Below are positions 1-10,800 of a stretch of 39,657 bases of DNA, piece after piece (within the stretch, counting starts at the first letter, position 1; every line of letters begins with the position of its first letter). Origin of the DNA: Gemmataceae bacterium (lineage in GTDB: Bacteria; Planctomycetota; Planctomycetia; Gemmatales; Gemmataceae); the NCBI GenBank assembly GCA_019636445.1, contig JAHBXO010000046.1, positions 1-39,657 of the forward strand. Reading direction: 5' to 3'. Made by a program: the position numbers and the translations under genes. Below the pieces are notes generated by a model. It worked only from the letters and a program-made list of their open reading frames with translations. It was not told the origin of the DNA and searched no databases.

Positions 1-1
1 C

Positions 2-679
2 GGTCCGGTCCGGCTGCAGCTGACGGCCAGCGAACTCGCCGACCTCGACCACCGACTCAACCGCCAGATCGACGAATCGAAGTTCCCCCATACCCGACGG
101 CTGGAGGCGATCCAGGCCCGACTCCGGCGGATCCGCCGCGAACGCGAGGCCCGGGCGATTCAATGGGCCGAATCGGAGACGTTGCGGCGGGAGCGCGAGG
201 AAACCGCGTGCGAGGGTCGGGGTGCCCGCGGACAGGGGCCGGCCCCCGACCGGGTGCGGGGCCGGGTCTATCAGTTCCGGATCGAGTTGGAGGGGGTCGA
301 CCCGCCGATCTGGCGCCGGCTCCAAGTCGAGGACTGCACGCTGCGGATGTTCCAGGACCTGCTCAACCGTGCCATGGGCTGGACCTTGGACATCCGCATG
401 CACTGGTTCGAGATCGACGGCGAAACCTACGGACCGCCCCGGTTCTCCTTCGGCAACGACCGCGACGACCGCTGGCGCAACGAGCGGGCGGTCTACCTGC
501 ATCAGTTGTTCCCCGGGCCGATCGTCTCGCGCGCGGTCGTTCCCGATTGGTTCCGGCCCCGGCGGTTCGCCGTTGACGGGTTCCGCACCGACTGCGACGA
601 TCGACGACCGTCGACCGATCGACTTCGCCGGCCGAAGGGGCGGCGTTTTTTCTGGCAACGGATGCGGGCACGGCGATAA
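2..679 (+). pseudogene. pRiA4b ORF-3-like (PRiA4_ORF3) gene, 5' partial, C-terminally degraded
   Basis: The reading frame is open from the left window edge to a TAA, so the start lies outside. The first ~60 residues are charged and helical (many Arg/Glu). From about base 270 comes the recognisable domain: YQFRIELEGVDPPIWRRL, then a segment ending GWTLDIRMHWFEIDGE, typical of the plasmid pRiA4b ORF-3 family often found next to transposable elements. The family normally continues into a conserved YDFGD-type segment after the 'LFPG' motif. Here similarity stops near base 520 and the rest is Arg-rich nonsense. I infer that the C-terminal half was lost when this DNA was joined to the CHAT gene downstream. 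The family's biochemical function is unknown. Confidence 0.6.
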
Positions 680-684
680 GATCG

Positions 685-2325
685 TTGCTGTTCCCGCGGG
701 AAACCGATACGGAAAAATCGCAAGTCGAGAAACTACTCAATCAACGCAAACAGATTGAAAAACGCTTGGCCGAGTTCGCGAATGCGGCCACTCAGCGACT
801 CCGACGGGACAGTAAAGCCATCCAGCAACAGTTGCCGGCAGATGCCGCCATCGTGTTCTGGCTCGATCTGGCGGCGGTCGGTGGCAACATTCAAGAACAT
901 TGGGGATGTGTGTTTCGGAAGAACGAGCCAATCCGTTGGGTACGTCTCCCGGCGTCCGCAGCGAAACCCAATTGGGATATGGAGGCTCGTCGAGTTCCAC
1001 AACAATACCGGCAAGCTGTTCTGGAGGCCGCCCCAACGGAACGTCGGAACGCGTTACAACGCCACTTCCTGGAACAACGTGTCGACCCCATAAAAGAGTC
1101 GCTGAAGGGCGTGAAGTCAATCCAGTTCCTTGCAACGAGTGAACTTGCTGGAGTTCCCCTCGATCCCATGTTCTCAGACTATGCGGTCAGTTACCTCCCA
1201 GCCGCTTCCTGGTTGAGTGCTCCTGCGAGTCAATACTCCATGCAACCCACATCCTTCTTCGCTATCGGCGATCCCGCGTATCCATCTGTACGGCTCGCCG
1301 TGGATTCCAAGAACTGGCCCAAACATGGGGTCACGATTAAGCAAGTTCTTCCGGATGGTGCCGCGGCGAGAGTCGGTCTGCGGACGGGCGATGTCCTGCT
1401 TGACTATGCGAAGGAGCCGATCAACAGCCACGAGGAGTTGGTGACATCTATCAAAAAGCATTCGACCAACCCCACGAATTCAGTTCGCTACTGGCGCGAT
1501 GGCCAAACTCACACAATCGATGTGACTTCCGGAAAAATCGGCGTAGGCGTCGAGGATATACCGGCAACGCAATCGTTGGCACTCCAAGAGAGTCTTGCCA
1601 AGCTCAATCGCGGCGGCGATTGGGACGAGCTTCCCGGCACGGCCGCGGAACTGGCGAGCCTGCAATCCCTCTTCCCGCAGAGCACGGTTCTCACCCGCAA
1701 AGAGGCCAGCCCCACGAAGCTCGCCGAACTCGTGAAGGCGGACAAGCTGAAGGATTACCGCTACCTCCACTTCGCGACGCACGGCGAGGCGAACAGCGTG
1801 ATGGCCTTCCAGTCGTCGCTGATTCTGCACGGCGATGACAAGTCCGTGGCTCGCCTGACGGCCCGCGAAATCCTCGACACGTGGAAGCTGAACGCCGAAC
1901 TCGTGACGCTCTCCGCCTGCGAGACCGCCATCGGCAAGGACGGCGGCGGGGATGGGTTGCTCGGCTTCGCGCAAGCCTTCCTCACGGCGGGGGCGCGGTC
2001 CGTCTGCCTGAGCTTGTGGAAGGTCGACGACGCGGCGACGGCACTCTTGATGGAACGCTTCTATCAGAACCTGCTCGGCAAGCGGGACGGCCTCGCGAAG
2101 CCGATGGCCAAAGCCGACGCCCTCCGCGAAGCGAAGCAGTGGCTGCGGAACCTCAGCACCGAGGACGCGACCGTACGACTCGCGAAGATCAGCCAGGGTG
2201 TCGCGCGGGGCGCCCGTGGCAAGAATGTCGACCTGAAGGTGGTTGCGACCGAAACGAAGGACGCCAAGCCATTCGCTCACCCGAAGTACTGGGCCGCGTT
2301 CATCCTGATTGGCGACCCGAACTGA
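685..2325 (+). CDS. CHAT-domain caspase-like protease with internal PDZ domain (5'-truncated paralogue)
   Basis: CHAT is a caspase/separase-fold cysteine peptidase. The dyad is visible as His366 (LHFATHG) and Cys412 (LSACETA), followed by the GGGDGLLGFAQAF and SLWKVDD motifs. A PDZ-like domain (about 208-285: VLPDGAAARVGLRTGDVLLD) lies between the N-terminal CHAT subdomain and the catalytic half. The protein has no signal peptide and no TPR array, and begins within the linker that precedes CHAT in the paralogue at 4463. The only usable start is a TTG at 685 with no clear ribosome-binding site, so the 5' end has probably been lost and expression is uncertain. Its last 38 residues are almost identical to those of the downstream paralogue, indicating tandem duplication. 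The kinase gene starts 9 bp downstream. Confidence 0.85.
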   Translation: MLFPRETDTEKSQVEKLLNQRKQIEKRLAEFANAATQRLRRDSKAIQQQLPADAAIVFWLDLAAVGGNIQEHWGCVFRKNEPIRWVRLPASAAKPNWDMEARRVPQQYRQAVLEAAPTERRNALQRHFLEQRVDPIKESLKGVKSIQFLATSELAGVPLDPMFSDYAVSYLPAASWLSAPASQYSMQPTSFFAIGDPAYPSVRLAVDSKNWPKHGVTIKQVLPDGAAARVGLRTGDVLLDYAKEPINSHEELVTSIKKHSTNPTNSVRYWRDGQTHTIDVTSGKIGVGVEDIPATQSLALQESLAKLNRGGDWDELPGTAAELASLQSLFPQSTVLTRKEASPTKLAELVKADKLKDYRYLHFATHGEANSVMAFQSSLILHGDDKSVARLTAREILDTWKLNAELVTLSACETAIGKDGGGDGLLGFAQAFLTAGARSVCLSLWKVDDAATALLMERFYQNLLGKRDGLAKPMAKADALREAKQWLRNLSTEDATVRLAKISQGVARGARGKNVDLKVVATETKDAKPFAHPKYWAAFILIGDPN

Positions 2326-2334
2326 GAATCCACC

Positions 2335-4452
2335 ATGGCGGAAACTCCCTCACCCACCGATGATCTGCAATCGATCGCGACGCTGTGCGATCGCTTCGAG
2401 GATGCGCTCCGGCGGGGCGAGCGACCCCGTATCGAGGATTGGTTGCCGGCCACGCCGGCCGCCCGGGCGGAGGCATTGCCCAAACTGGCCGCGCTGAAAC
2501 TCGATTATCTCCTGCGAGCGGGCGAGTCCGCTTCGGCCGCCGACTACTTCGCGCGCTTCCCCGAACTCCGCTCCGATCCGACGGTCGCGCTGCGGCTGAT
2601 CCAGACGGAAATGCGGGCGGTGCAATCGCGGGAACCAAGCCCGACGGAAGCGAGTTTCCGCGAGCGGTATCCGGATCTGGCCCAGTTGCCGGAATGGGCG
2701 GGCAATCAACTGCTGACGACGCCACAGATGGGCACCACGCCGTTCCGGCCGTCGGGGGAGACGAAGACCGACGCCCCGCCGCTGGCGCCGTCGGACCCGA
2801 TGGTGTTCCTGAAGGGCTTTCTCCAACCATCGGAGCAAAGCGGGGAACTGGGCCGGTTCGGCGAGTTCCGTGTGTTGCGCGTGCTCGGGGCGGGCGGCAT
2901 GGGGGTGGTGCTCGAAGCGCGCGATGCCGCCTTGAACCGGAAGGTGGCGATCAAGCTGATGCGGCCGGAAGTGGCGGAGCGTTCGACGGCGAAGGAGCGG
3001 TTCCTGCGGGAAGCGCGGGCGATGGCAGCGGTGGAGCATCCGCGAGTGGTGATCGTGCATCATGTGGGCGAGCAGGGCGGCGTGCCGTACCTGGTGATGC
3101 CGTTGATGGCGGGGCAATCGCTGGCGAAGCGGTTGCGGTCCGAGGAGCCGCTGCCGGTGACAGAAGCGGTGCGATTCGCACGGGAAACGGCGGACGGGCT
3201 GGCGGCGGCGCATGCCCGGGGAGTGATCCACCGGGACATCAAGCCCGACAACATCTGGCTGGAGGAATCGGCGGAGGGCACGCACGTCCGCCTCCTGGAT
3301 TTCGGCCTGGCGCGGGACGACGGGGCGGAACCGCTGACGCAGAGCGGGGCGATCTTCGGCACGCCGGCTTACATGGCGCCGGAGCAGGCGGCCGGGGAGA
3401 AGGTGGACGGCCGCGCCGACCTGTTCAGCCTCGGCTGCGTGCTCTACGAGATGGTGACGGGGCAGCGGGCGTTTGCGGGGCCGTCCTTGACGGCGATTCT
3501 GTACGCTCTGGCGAACCATACGCCGCCACCGGCGCGGAGCGTGAACCCGAACGTTTCGCCGGCGCTATCAGACCTGATCGAGCGCTTGTTGCGGAAGAAC
3601 CGCGACGAGCGGCCGGCGACGGCGGGGGACGTAGCGCAGGCATTACGGGCGATCGAGGCGGGCGATCCGAACGCGACCGTGGAGTGGAAGCCGCAACGCC
3701 GCGTGGGCCGGCGATCGCTGACGGTGGGCTGCACGGTCACGCTTTCGCTGTGTTTGGTGGTGGTGTTGGCCATGCCGGATCTCTTCCGACAGGACCGCAC
3801 CGGAACCAACAGCGTCCCTGCCCCGCCAGATGCGATGACGGCGTATCCGAAAACGCAAGTGCCTCCGTCCGCACCCCCGCTGGCAGTGAAATCGATCGTC
3901 GTGAAGCATTTTGCTCCCGGTCCGACGGGCGATGTGGCGAAGGGCGTGCTCGGCGAGTCGTCCGAATCGCCACGGCTGGGGGACAAGGTGCAGGTGGTGG
4001 CGACGCTCTCGAAACCGGCGTATGCGTATCTGATCGCGTTCCGACCGGACGGCGAGATCGAGGTCTGCGACCCGGAGGACGAGTCGGCGGTACCACAGCG
4101 GACGGATTCGCCGCGCTATCCGGCGAGTGACACGGGTAAAGCCTATGGACTACAAGAAGGGACGGGGTTGTGGCTCTTTGCCGTGGTGGCTTCGGAGCAG
4201 CCATTGCCGCCGTTCAAGGAATGGATCGCGAAGAACAAGCCGGAATGGAGCTGCTTGCCAGCGACGGGCACGACGATCTGGTCGTACGACGGCACGTTGG
4301 ACTCGATGCGAGTTGAGGGTAAGACCACGACGCGTGCCAAAGGCGAGAACCTGACGGGTCCCGCCGCGGCCGTGGTGGCGATGGGACGGAAGTTGAAGGT
4401 CGATGAAACGGTAGTCGGCGTGGTGGGATTTGGCGTGGCTCCGAAACCGTGA
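2335..4452 (+). CDS. Membrane Ser/Thr protein kinase with C-terminal DUF4384 domain
   Basis: A 705-residue bacterial Hanks-type kinase. The N-terminal 175 residues are helical and typical of planctomycete kinases. The kinase domain (about 178-440) keeps the Gly-rich loop GAGGMG (186-191), the VAIK lysine (207), HRDIKPDN (299-306) and DFG (322-324), so it should be active. One transmembrane helix (about 461-481) is followed by an external region with a DUF4384-like domain (about 548-640: KVQVVATLSKPAYAYLIAF), a module seen in CHAT and kinase proteins. It sits between two CHAT genes (gaps of 9 and 10 bp), so co-transcription is likely. I infer that it regulates or senses for the CHAT proteases; the substrate is unknown. 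Confidence 0.92.
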   Translation: MAETPSPTDDLQSIATLCDRFEDALRRGERPRIEDWLPATPAARAEALPKLAALKLDYLLRAGESASAADYFARFPELRSDPTVALRLIQTEMRAVQSREPSPTEASFRERYPDLAQLPEWAGNQLLTTPQMGTTPFRPSGETKTDAPPLAPSDPMVFLKGFLQPSEQSGELGRFGEFRVLRVLGAGGMGVVLEARDAALNRKVAIKLMRPEVAERSTAKERFLREARAMAAVEHPRVVIVHHVGEQGGVPYLVMPLMAGQSLAKRLRSEEPLPVTEAVRFARETADGLAAAHARGVIHRDIKPDNIWLEESAEGTHVRLLDFGLARDDGAEPLTQSGAIFGTPAYMAPEQAAGEKVDGRADLFSLGCVLYEMVTGQRAFAGPSLTAILYALANHTPPPARSVNPNVSPALSDLIERLLRKNRDERPATAGDVAQALRAIEAGDPNATVEWKPQRRVGRRSLTVGCTVTLSLCLVVVLAMPDLFRQDRTGTNSVPAPPDAMTAYPKTQVPPSAPPLAVKSIVVKHFAPGPTGDVAKGVLGESSESPRLGDKVQVVATLSKPAYAYLIAFRPDGEIEVCDPEDESAVPQRTDSPRYPASDTGKAYGLQEGTGLWLFAVVASEQPLPPFKEWIAKNKPEWSCLPATGTTIWSYDGTLDSMRVEGKTTTRAKGENLTGPAAAVVAMGRKLKVDETVVGVVGFGVAPKP

Positions 4453-4462
4453 GGGTGCAGCC

Positions 4463-7400
4463 ATGAAGCGACTCGTTGCGTGTGCGGCTATGCTGCTGGC
4501 GTCGGTGTTCGTAGTCGCCGAGGATCCGAAACAAGCGGAGCTGGCGAAGAAGCCGCAGTGGCAACGGATGTTGGCGGGAGACGAACTCAAGACCGTCGAA
4601 GGACTGATTCGAAAAGCCTCGGATGCCTTTGAAAAGGGTCTCTACGATGACGCAATCCGAGCGATGGAAGAGAACATCCGCTATCGGATCGAGCGGCAGG
4701 GTGAAGATCACTGGCAAGTCGCGTCCGAAAAGCAATCCCTCAACTATTACCGGACCGTCGCCAAACTCGAGCCGGCCGATCGCGAACGGTACGAGACGGC
4801 CCGAAAGGAAATGTTCGAATCGGACTCGTTGATCCGACAACAACGATTTTCAGATGCGCTGGAGCGACAGCTTCGCTACTTGGCGGCATGCCGGAAATAC
4901 TTGGGCAATGAATCGCCGACTACCGCGAACGCGCTCAACTCAATCGCGTATATTCACTCAACACTTGGCCGTTACATCGATGCAATTTCATATCAGGAAG
5001 AAACTTTAAACTGTTACATCAAGGTTTTTGGTCGAACCCACCCTGACACGGCCCGGTGTCTGACAAATCTGGGAGGCCATCGCGATCACATTCACGAATT
5101 CGCCAAGGCCGAAATCTTGTATCGAGAAGCCTTGGAAATCGCGAAGGGTTGTCTTGGAGAAATATCCATCCAGGGGATAAACATCTCGAACAATCTTGCC
5201 GTGAATCTCGCCGCGCAAACCCAGTACCATCACGCCCTGCGACTTCAGCTTCACGTACTCGAACAACGAAGGCGGATCTTCGGTGCCGAAAGTGCGGAGG
5301 TTGCCCAAAGCTATGCGAATTTGGCCGGTGTCTACAATCGCATCGACCGGACTCCCGAAGCCTTGGCACTTTACGAGCGGGCGTTGAAAATCATTCGGAC
5401 TACTCGAGGGGAGCGGCATCTCGATACGGCAATCGCTTACGGGAATCTCGCGTCGAGCCTGAGCATTTCCAATCGACTGGCCGAGGCGGAGCCACTCGCT
5501 CGCCGGTCCCTGGCCATCGAGACGGACATCCTCGGCACAAACCACCCCCGCCGCGCGAGCCGCCTCTACAACCTTGCCCGAATCCACCAACAACTTGGGA
5601 TGCACGACCAAGCCCGCAAGCTCCTACAAGAGGCGTTGGACCTGGCTCGCCGACATTTCGGAGACTCAAGCGACCTTGTCGCGAAATGCCTCGAAGCTCA
5701 GGCGGCGGACAAGATCCGTACAGGTCAAAATGTCGAGGCACGCGCACTGCACGAGAAGTGCCTAGACATCTACTCGACGAGATTCGGCGAGTTTCACCCC
5801 GACACCATGAATATCGCAATCGCTCTGGCCGATCCGTCGGACCCCGCAACAGAGCGGGCGTACCTCGAACGGGCGGTCCGTTGCTATGAGGGACTCCGAT
5901 TGAATTTTGGACCGGGATTGGCACGCGGCGGAGCGACCCGTAACCCGAGTGTGCAACTGGCTGCCCGCTTGGCGGCCACGGATCCAACGGCAGCTTACGC
6001 GGCGTTGGAACTGTCTCTCGCGCGGGCTTTGATCGATCATATCGAGGACCGAGATCGAATCGCAAACGCTGAGAACATTAACACGGCTGGCCTTCAGCGC
6101 GAACTCGCAAATCTGAACTTGCAATTGACGACCCTTCTATCCAAGCCCAATCGATCGAATTCTGACGACGATAACCGGGCGCGACTCCTGCAACGTCGGC
6201 GCGCGATTGAGTCCGAACTGACCAATCTCGCCATTCGGAAGAGTCGGTCGTCCGTGGCCGACCTTCGGACCATCCAGAATCGTCTCGCGGCCGACGCCGC
6301 TATCGTGATCTGGATCGACATATTCAGTTCGCGGCCCGAACTTGAATCCCATTGGGGCTGCGTCGTTCGTTCGTCGGGCCCACCGAAGTGGGAATGGCTC
6401 GCCGGTACAGGCGCGAACGGTACATGGACCGAAGCCGATCGTGAATTACCCAAAACGCTCCGCACCATGCTCGATGGAGGCGGCCCCATCGACATGGTCG
6501 ATTCTCTATCCCGAAAGCTCCACACCCAGAAGATGACGCCGATCCTCCGACATCTCGAGGGTGTCAAGGCTCTGCACGTCATCCCGGTCTTCCAAATGGC
6601 CGGCGTGCCGGTCGAAGTCTTCGCACCGGATTTTCGCGTCGATTACGTCGCTTCGGGTACGATGCTGGCTCGCTCCGGAGAACGACCCACGAACAACGGT
6701 TCGGGTCTTCTCGTAATGGGCGATCCGATCTTCGGGTCTTCGACGGCGAACCCCAGCAAGGCCAAGTCTTTGCCCAGCGGCGGTCTACTCGTCACGCACG
6801 TTGAACCGGGATCCAACGCCGCCTTAGCGAATATTGAGCCTGGCGACGTCTTGTTGAAACTCGGCGATACGGATTTGTCAGACTTCACTTCGTTGTCGAA
6901 AGCCCTCGCGGCATGTGTGACCGACAAACTCGTTCCATTCACAGTTTGGCGCGAATCATTCGAGAAGCCAGTTGTTCGGGAAGTCAAACCCGGCAAGATG
7001 GGTTTCATATTAGAGCCTGAGCCCGCCCCCGTGGCCATCGCAAATCGTAGGAAGACGGAGGCGATGCTGGCGTCGATCCGGGGCGGGGAGTGGACGGACC
7101 TGCCCGGTACGCGAGTCGAGACGAATCGCCTTCAACAACTATTTGGCGACTCCGCCAAGGTGCTGACCGATAGCGTCGCCAGCGAGCAGACGCTCGAATC
7201 TCTCCGCAAGTCCGGCGAACTGGCAAAGTATCGCTACCTGCACTTCGCCACCCACGGCGACGGGAACAACGTCAAGGCGTTCGAGTCGTCGCTCATCCTC
7301 TCGCAAGACAATCTGCCGAAGGATAATCTGCCCAAGGCGGGCGAGCCGTGGATCAACGGCCAGCTCTCGGCCCGCGAGGTCCTCGATTACTGGAAGCTGA

Positions 7401-7834
7401 ACGCGGAGCTGGTCACACTCTCCGCCTGTGAGACTGCCGTCGGTAAATCGGGCGGCGGCGACGGTCTGCTCGGCTTCGCCCAGGCGTTCCTCACCGCCGG
7501 GGCACGGTCCGTATGCCTCTCATTGTGGAAAGTGGACGACGCGGCCACGGCACTTCTGATGAGCCGCTTCTACGAGAACCTGTTGGGCAAGCGTGAGGGC
7601 CTCTCGAAACCGATGGGCAAGGCGGCGGCGCTCGATGAGGCCAAGCGCTGGCTGCGGAACCTGTCCCGCGAGGAGGCCACGGCCCTGACGGCGAAGATTT
7701 CGAACGGCATCGCCCGGGGCACTCGTGGCAAGAATGTCGACCTGAAGGTGGTCGCGACCGAGACCAAAGACGCGAAGCCGTTCGCCCACCCGAAGTACTG
7801 GGCCGCGTTCATCCTCATCGGCGACCCGAACTGA
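4463..7834 (+). CDS. Secreted TPR-CHAT-PDZ protein (caspase-like protease)
   Basis: Start chosen at ATG 4463, where a signal peptide begins (MKRLVACAAMLLASVFVVAE); a longer frame would overlap the kinase. The protein is 1123 residues. Residues ~35-560 form an array of kinesin-light-chain-like TPRs (repeated ANALNSIAYIHSTLGRY and YANLAGVYNRIDR type units). CHAT follows with His931 (LHFATHG) and Cys989 (LSACETA). A PDZ-like domain (about 770-852: HVEPGSNAALANIEPGDVLL) is inserted inside CHAT, as in the paralogue at 685. The TPRs probably bind partners and control the protease. The signal peptide places it outside the cytoplasmic membrane, an unusual site for a CHAT effector and compatible with reception of signals through the kinase's external DUF4384 domain (inference). 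Confidence 0.9.
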   Translation: MKRLVACAAMLLASVFVVAEDPKQAELAKKPQWQRMLAGDELKTVEGLIRKASDAFEKGLYDDAIRAMEENIRYRIERQGEDHWQVASEKQSLNYYRTVAKLEPADRERYETARKEMFESDSLIRQQRFSDALERQLRYLAACRKYLGNESPTTANALNSIAYIHSTLGRYIDAISYQEETLNCYIKVFGRTHPDTARCLTNLGGHRDHIHEFAKAEILYREALEIAKGCLGEISIQGINISNNLAVNLAAQTQYHHALRLQLHVLEQRRRIFGAESAEVAQSYANLAGVYNRIDRTPEALALYERALKIIRTTRGERHLDTAIAYGNLASSLSISNRLAEAEPLARRSLAIETDILGTNHPRRASRLYNLARIHQQLGMHDQARKLLQEALDLARRHFGDSSDLVAKCLEAQAADKIRTGQNVEARALHEKCLDIYSTRFGEFHPDTMNIAIALADPSDPATERAYLERAVRCYEGLRLNFGPGLARGGATRNPSVQLAARLAATDPTAAYAALELSLARALIDHIEDRDRIANAENINTAGLQRELANLNLQLTTLLSKPNRSNSDDDNRARLLQRRRAIESELTNLAIRKSRSSVADLRTIQNRLAADAAIVIWIDIFSSRPELESHWGCVVRSSGPPKWEWLAGTGANGTWTEADRELPKTLRTMLDGGGPIDMVDSLSRKLHTQKMTPILRHLEGVKALHVIPVFQMAGVPVEVFAPDFRVDYVASGTMLARSGERPTNNGSGLLVMGDPIFGSSTANPSKAKSLPSGGLLVTHVEPGSNAALANIEPGDVLLKLGDTDLSDFTSLSKALAACVTDKLVPFTVWRESFEKPVVREVKPGKMGFILEPEPAPVAIANRRKTEAMLASIRGGEWTDLPGTRVETNRLQQLFGDSAKVLTDSVASEQTLESLRKSGELAKYRYLHFATHGDGNNVKAFESSLILSQDNLPKDNLPKAGEPWINGQLSAREVLDYWKLNAELVTLSACETAVGKSGGGDGLLGFAQAFLTAGARSVCLSLWKVDDAATALLMSRFYENLLGKREGLSKPMGKAAALDEAKRWLRNLSREEATALTAKISNGIARGTRGKNVDLKVVATETKDAKPFAHPKYWAAFILIGDPN

Positions 7835-7898
7835 ACGGTTGGATCGCCGGTTTGCAAGCCCGAATGCTCGACTCCCTCCGTTCGCGGAATCCGACGCC

Positions 7899-10800
7899 AT
7901 GTGGACGAAACCGCTCGTACTTGCGCTCGCCGTTCTGGGTACCGCTTTCGCGATTACCGCGCAGGAGAAGCCTTCGGACGAGAAGTACCTCGATCCGATC
8001 GACGTCGCGGTGCCGTCCATCGCCTCCGACAAATCGGTGACGGTCGACTACGACATCGTCTACGTCCGCGCCCGAAGAGCCGGCGATATGGTCCATAAGC
8101 GCTTCTTCACCGACTTCTCGTCTCCCGTAACGATGGAACCCGGCGCCGACCTCATGCTGCTCCGCCCGGACGGCACGGAGGAGTTGCTCGTCGCGGGCGG
8201 CGACGGCTCCGTCACCGATCCGGTCGTGTCGTTCGACGGCGAATGGGTCTACTACGTCCTGCTCCACAACATGAAGAATGCCAGCCAATGGAACCCGCCG
8301 AAGCAGGGCGGCGACATCTACAAGATTCATGTCAAGACGAAGAAGGTGGTCCGGCTCACCAACCAGAAGTTCAGCCCGAACACCGGGGCCGCGAATTGGA
8401 GCCGCGATTACCGCAAACCAGAGCCGGGCAAGTCGCACTTCGAGTACGGCGTCTACAACATGGGGCCGTGCCCGCTGCCGGGCGGTCGGCTCGCGTTCAC
8501 ATCGAACCGCGACGGCTTCCGCCCCGCGAAGGGCTACCCCGCGGTCTGCCTGCAATTGTTCGTCATGGACGACCGCGACGCCGACATCGGCCCGGACGAG
8601 ACGCCGACGAACCTGGAGAAGATCGGGCACCTGAACCTCGCCGGCGCGCTGCACCCGGTCGCGCTCGCCGACGGTCGGATCATGTACAGCTCGCTCGAAT
8701 CGCAGGGCGCCCGCAGCGACATCCTCTGGGGCATCTGGACCATCCACCCGGACGGTACGAACTGGAACCCGCTCGTCAGCGCGTTCGATCCGGGCGGCGC
8801 GCCGAACGGCTTCCACTTCCAGACGCAGCTCTCGAACCGCGAGATCGTGGTCGAGCAGTACTACAACCAGAACAACAGCGGCTTCGGGGCGTACATCAAG
8901 CTTCTCGCGCCGGGGAAACCGGTCCTCATCGAGCCGGATGGTGTCCATTCAACGGACGCTTTGTATCCGGCGTTCCAGTCGGCAAACATGAATACCGCCA
9001 AAGGCTGGCGATACGGACGCTACGACAACGGCAAGCCGCAGTATTATCGGATGCCGTTCATGCCGAAGCACAGCGTATCGCTCACTCCGTTCACCCACGG
9101 ACTCGAAGGGCCGGCCGGCCGCTCGGTTCTCGGCGACAAGACTTCGCCCGCCGTTGGTAAGTTCACGCATCCCTCGGGTGCGCCGCACAACCACCTGCTG
9201 ACGTGCTACTCGCCCGGTCCGGTGAACCACCAGTACCGCCATCCGCCGGAACTCGACGGCGGCATCTACCTCATCAAGAACGGGAGTGTGGTGAACGCTC
9301 CGAGCGAGATGCGGCTCATCAAGAACGATCCGAACTTCAACGAGTGCTGGCCGCGGGCGGTCGTGCCGTACCGGCGCGTCTACGGCATTACCGAACCGCG
9401 CTCCCTCGCACCGATCGCCAACAACGGGAAACGATCGAAGCACTTGCCTGAAGGGACGCCGTTCGCCCTCGTCGGCACGTCGAGCTTCTATAAGCGCGAG
9501 ACTTACCCCAAGGGCGGCGTCCCCGACGGCAAGGTCACTTCGACTTACGTCGGCAAGAACGACCCGTGGAAGGGGCTGGACGCCTTCACCAGCCACGGCA
9601 ATGGACCGTCGCTGAACTGGCACAATCAAGGGGCCGACGCGGGTCTCTACTCAAATGACGACATCCATGCCGTGCGCATCCTGGCGATGGAGCCGACGAC
9701 CGACCGCAAGGGCGCGAACGCCGGCCGCCGCTACTACAACCACGCTGGCGAACGGCTGCGAGTGCTCGGCGAGATTCCCTTGCGGAAGTTCACGAAGGAC
9801 GGACAGCCCAAGGACCCCGACGGCAACCCCGACACCAGCTTCCTCGCGAAGATTCCCGCCGACGTCGGGTTCACGTTTCAGACGCTCGACAAGTCGGGAA
9901 TGGTCTTGAACTCGGCCCAGACGTGGCACCAGCTCCGGCCCGGCGAGATCCGCAACGATTGCGGCGGCTGCCACGCCCACAGTCAGAAGCCCACCGAGTT
10001 CAAGGACACCGCCGCGGCGAAGGACGACTACAAGCTATGGGATCTGGTGAATGCCACCCCGCTGCTCACCGAGAAAGCGAAGGACGAGAGCAAGGCGAAG
10101 TGGGACGCGAAGGACGAGAGCGGCCTGCGGTTCGCCAAGAACGGTCCGTTGAACGTGGAATACTGGCGCGACGTGAAGCCGATCCTCGCGAAGCACTGCG
10201 CCGAATGCCACACATCAAAAGATGGTAAGACGCCGGATGGGAATCTCGACCTCGACGCGGACGACACCCTCGTCGATCGCGAGAACCTCGGGAAGTTCCC
10301 CGGCACGTACTACCGCCTCGCGCTCGACGAGCGCGCGAAATTCGGCCACAAGCCGCCGGGTTGGGACTCGTGGGGTTCGCCGAACGCGAGCCGCTACGTC
10401 CGCAAGTTCCAATCGCGCCGCAGCCTCCTCGTGTGGAAGCTCTTCGGCGAACGACTCGACGGCTTCTCCAACGACGACCATCCGTCCGAGAAGGTGCCCG
10501 GCAGCGGGAAGCTCGTTCACGCGGGCAAAGAGGTCGATCTGCAGAAAAACAAGTCGCGACAGGACGTGGACTACCTCGGCAAGGTGATGCCGCCTCCCGG
10601 TTGGGGCGGCGGGATCCCGCTTTCGGACGAGCAGATCCGCACCATCGTCCGCTGGATCGACCTCGGCTGCCCGATCGACCTCGACTACGATCCGAAGAAT
10701 CCCGACAAGGTCGGCTTCGGCTGGATGCTCGACGACCAACGGCCGACCCTGACCCTGACCGCACCGGGTCCCGGTGTAAACCGACGGCTCGACCGAATCG

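Noticed and set aside
1480..2280. Minus-strand open frame of 266 codons antisense to the first CHAT gene
   Set aside because: GC-rich shadow of the real gene; composition is Arg/Ala/Glu-rich without a family motif.
2350..4130. Long frames on both strands (389 and 581 codons) overlapping the kinase gene
   Set aside because: The kinase frame has all catalytic motifs; the others are low-complexity Gly/Ala/Arg or Arg/His-rich shadows.
7815..8948. Minus-strand 377-codon frame opposite the haem protein
   Set aside because: Shadow frame; the + strand protein has a signal peptide and two haem motifs.
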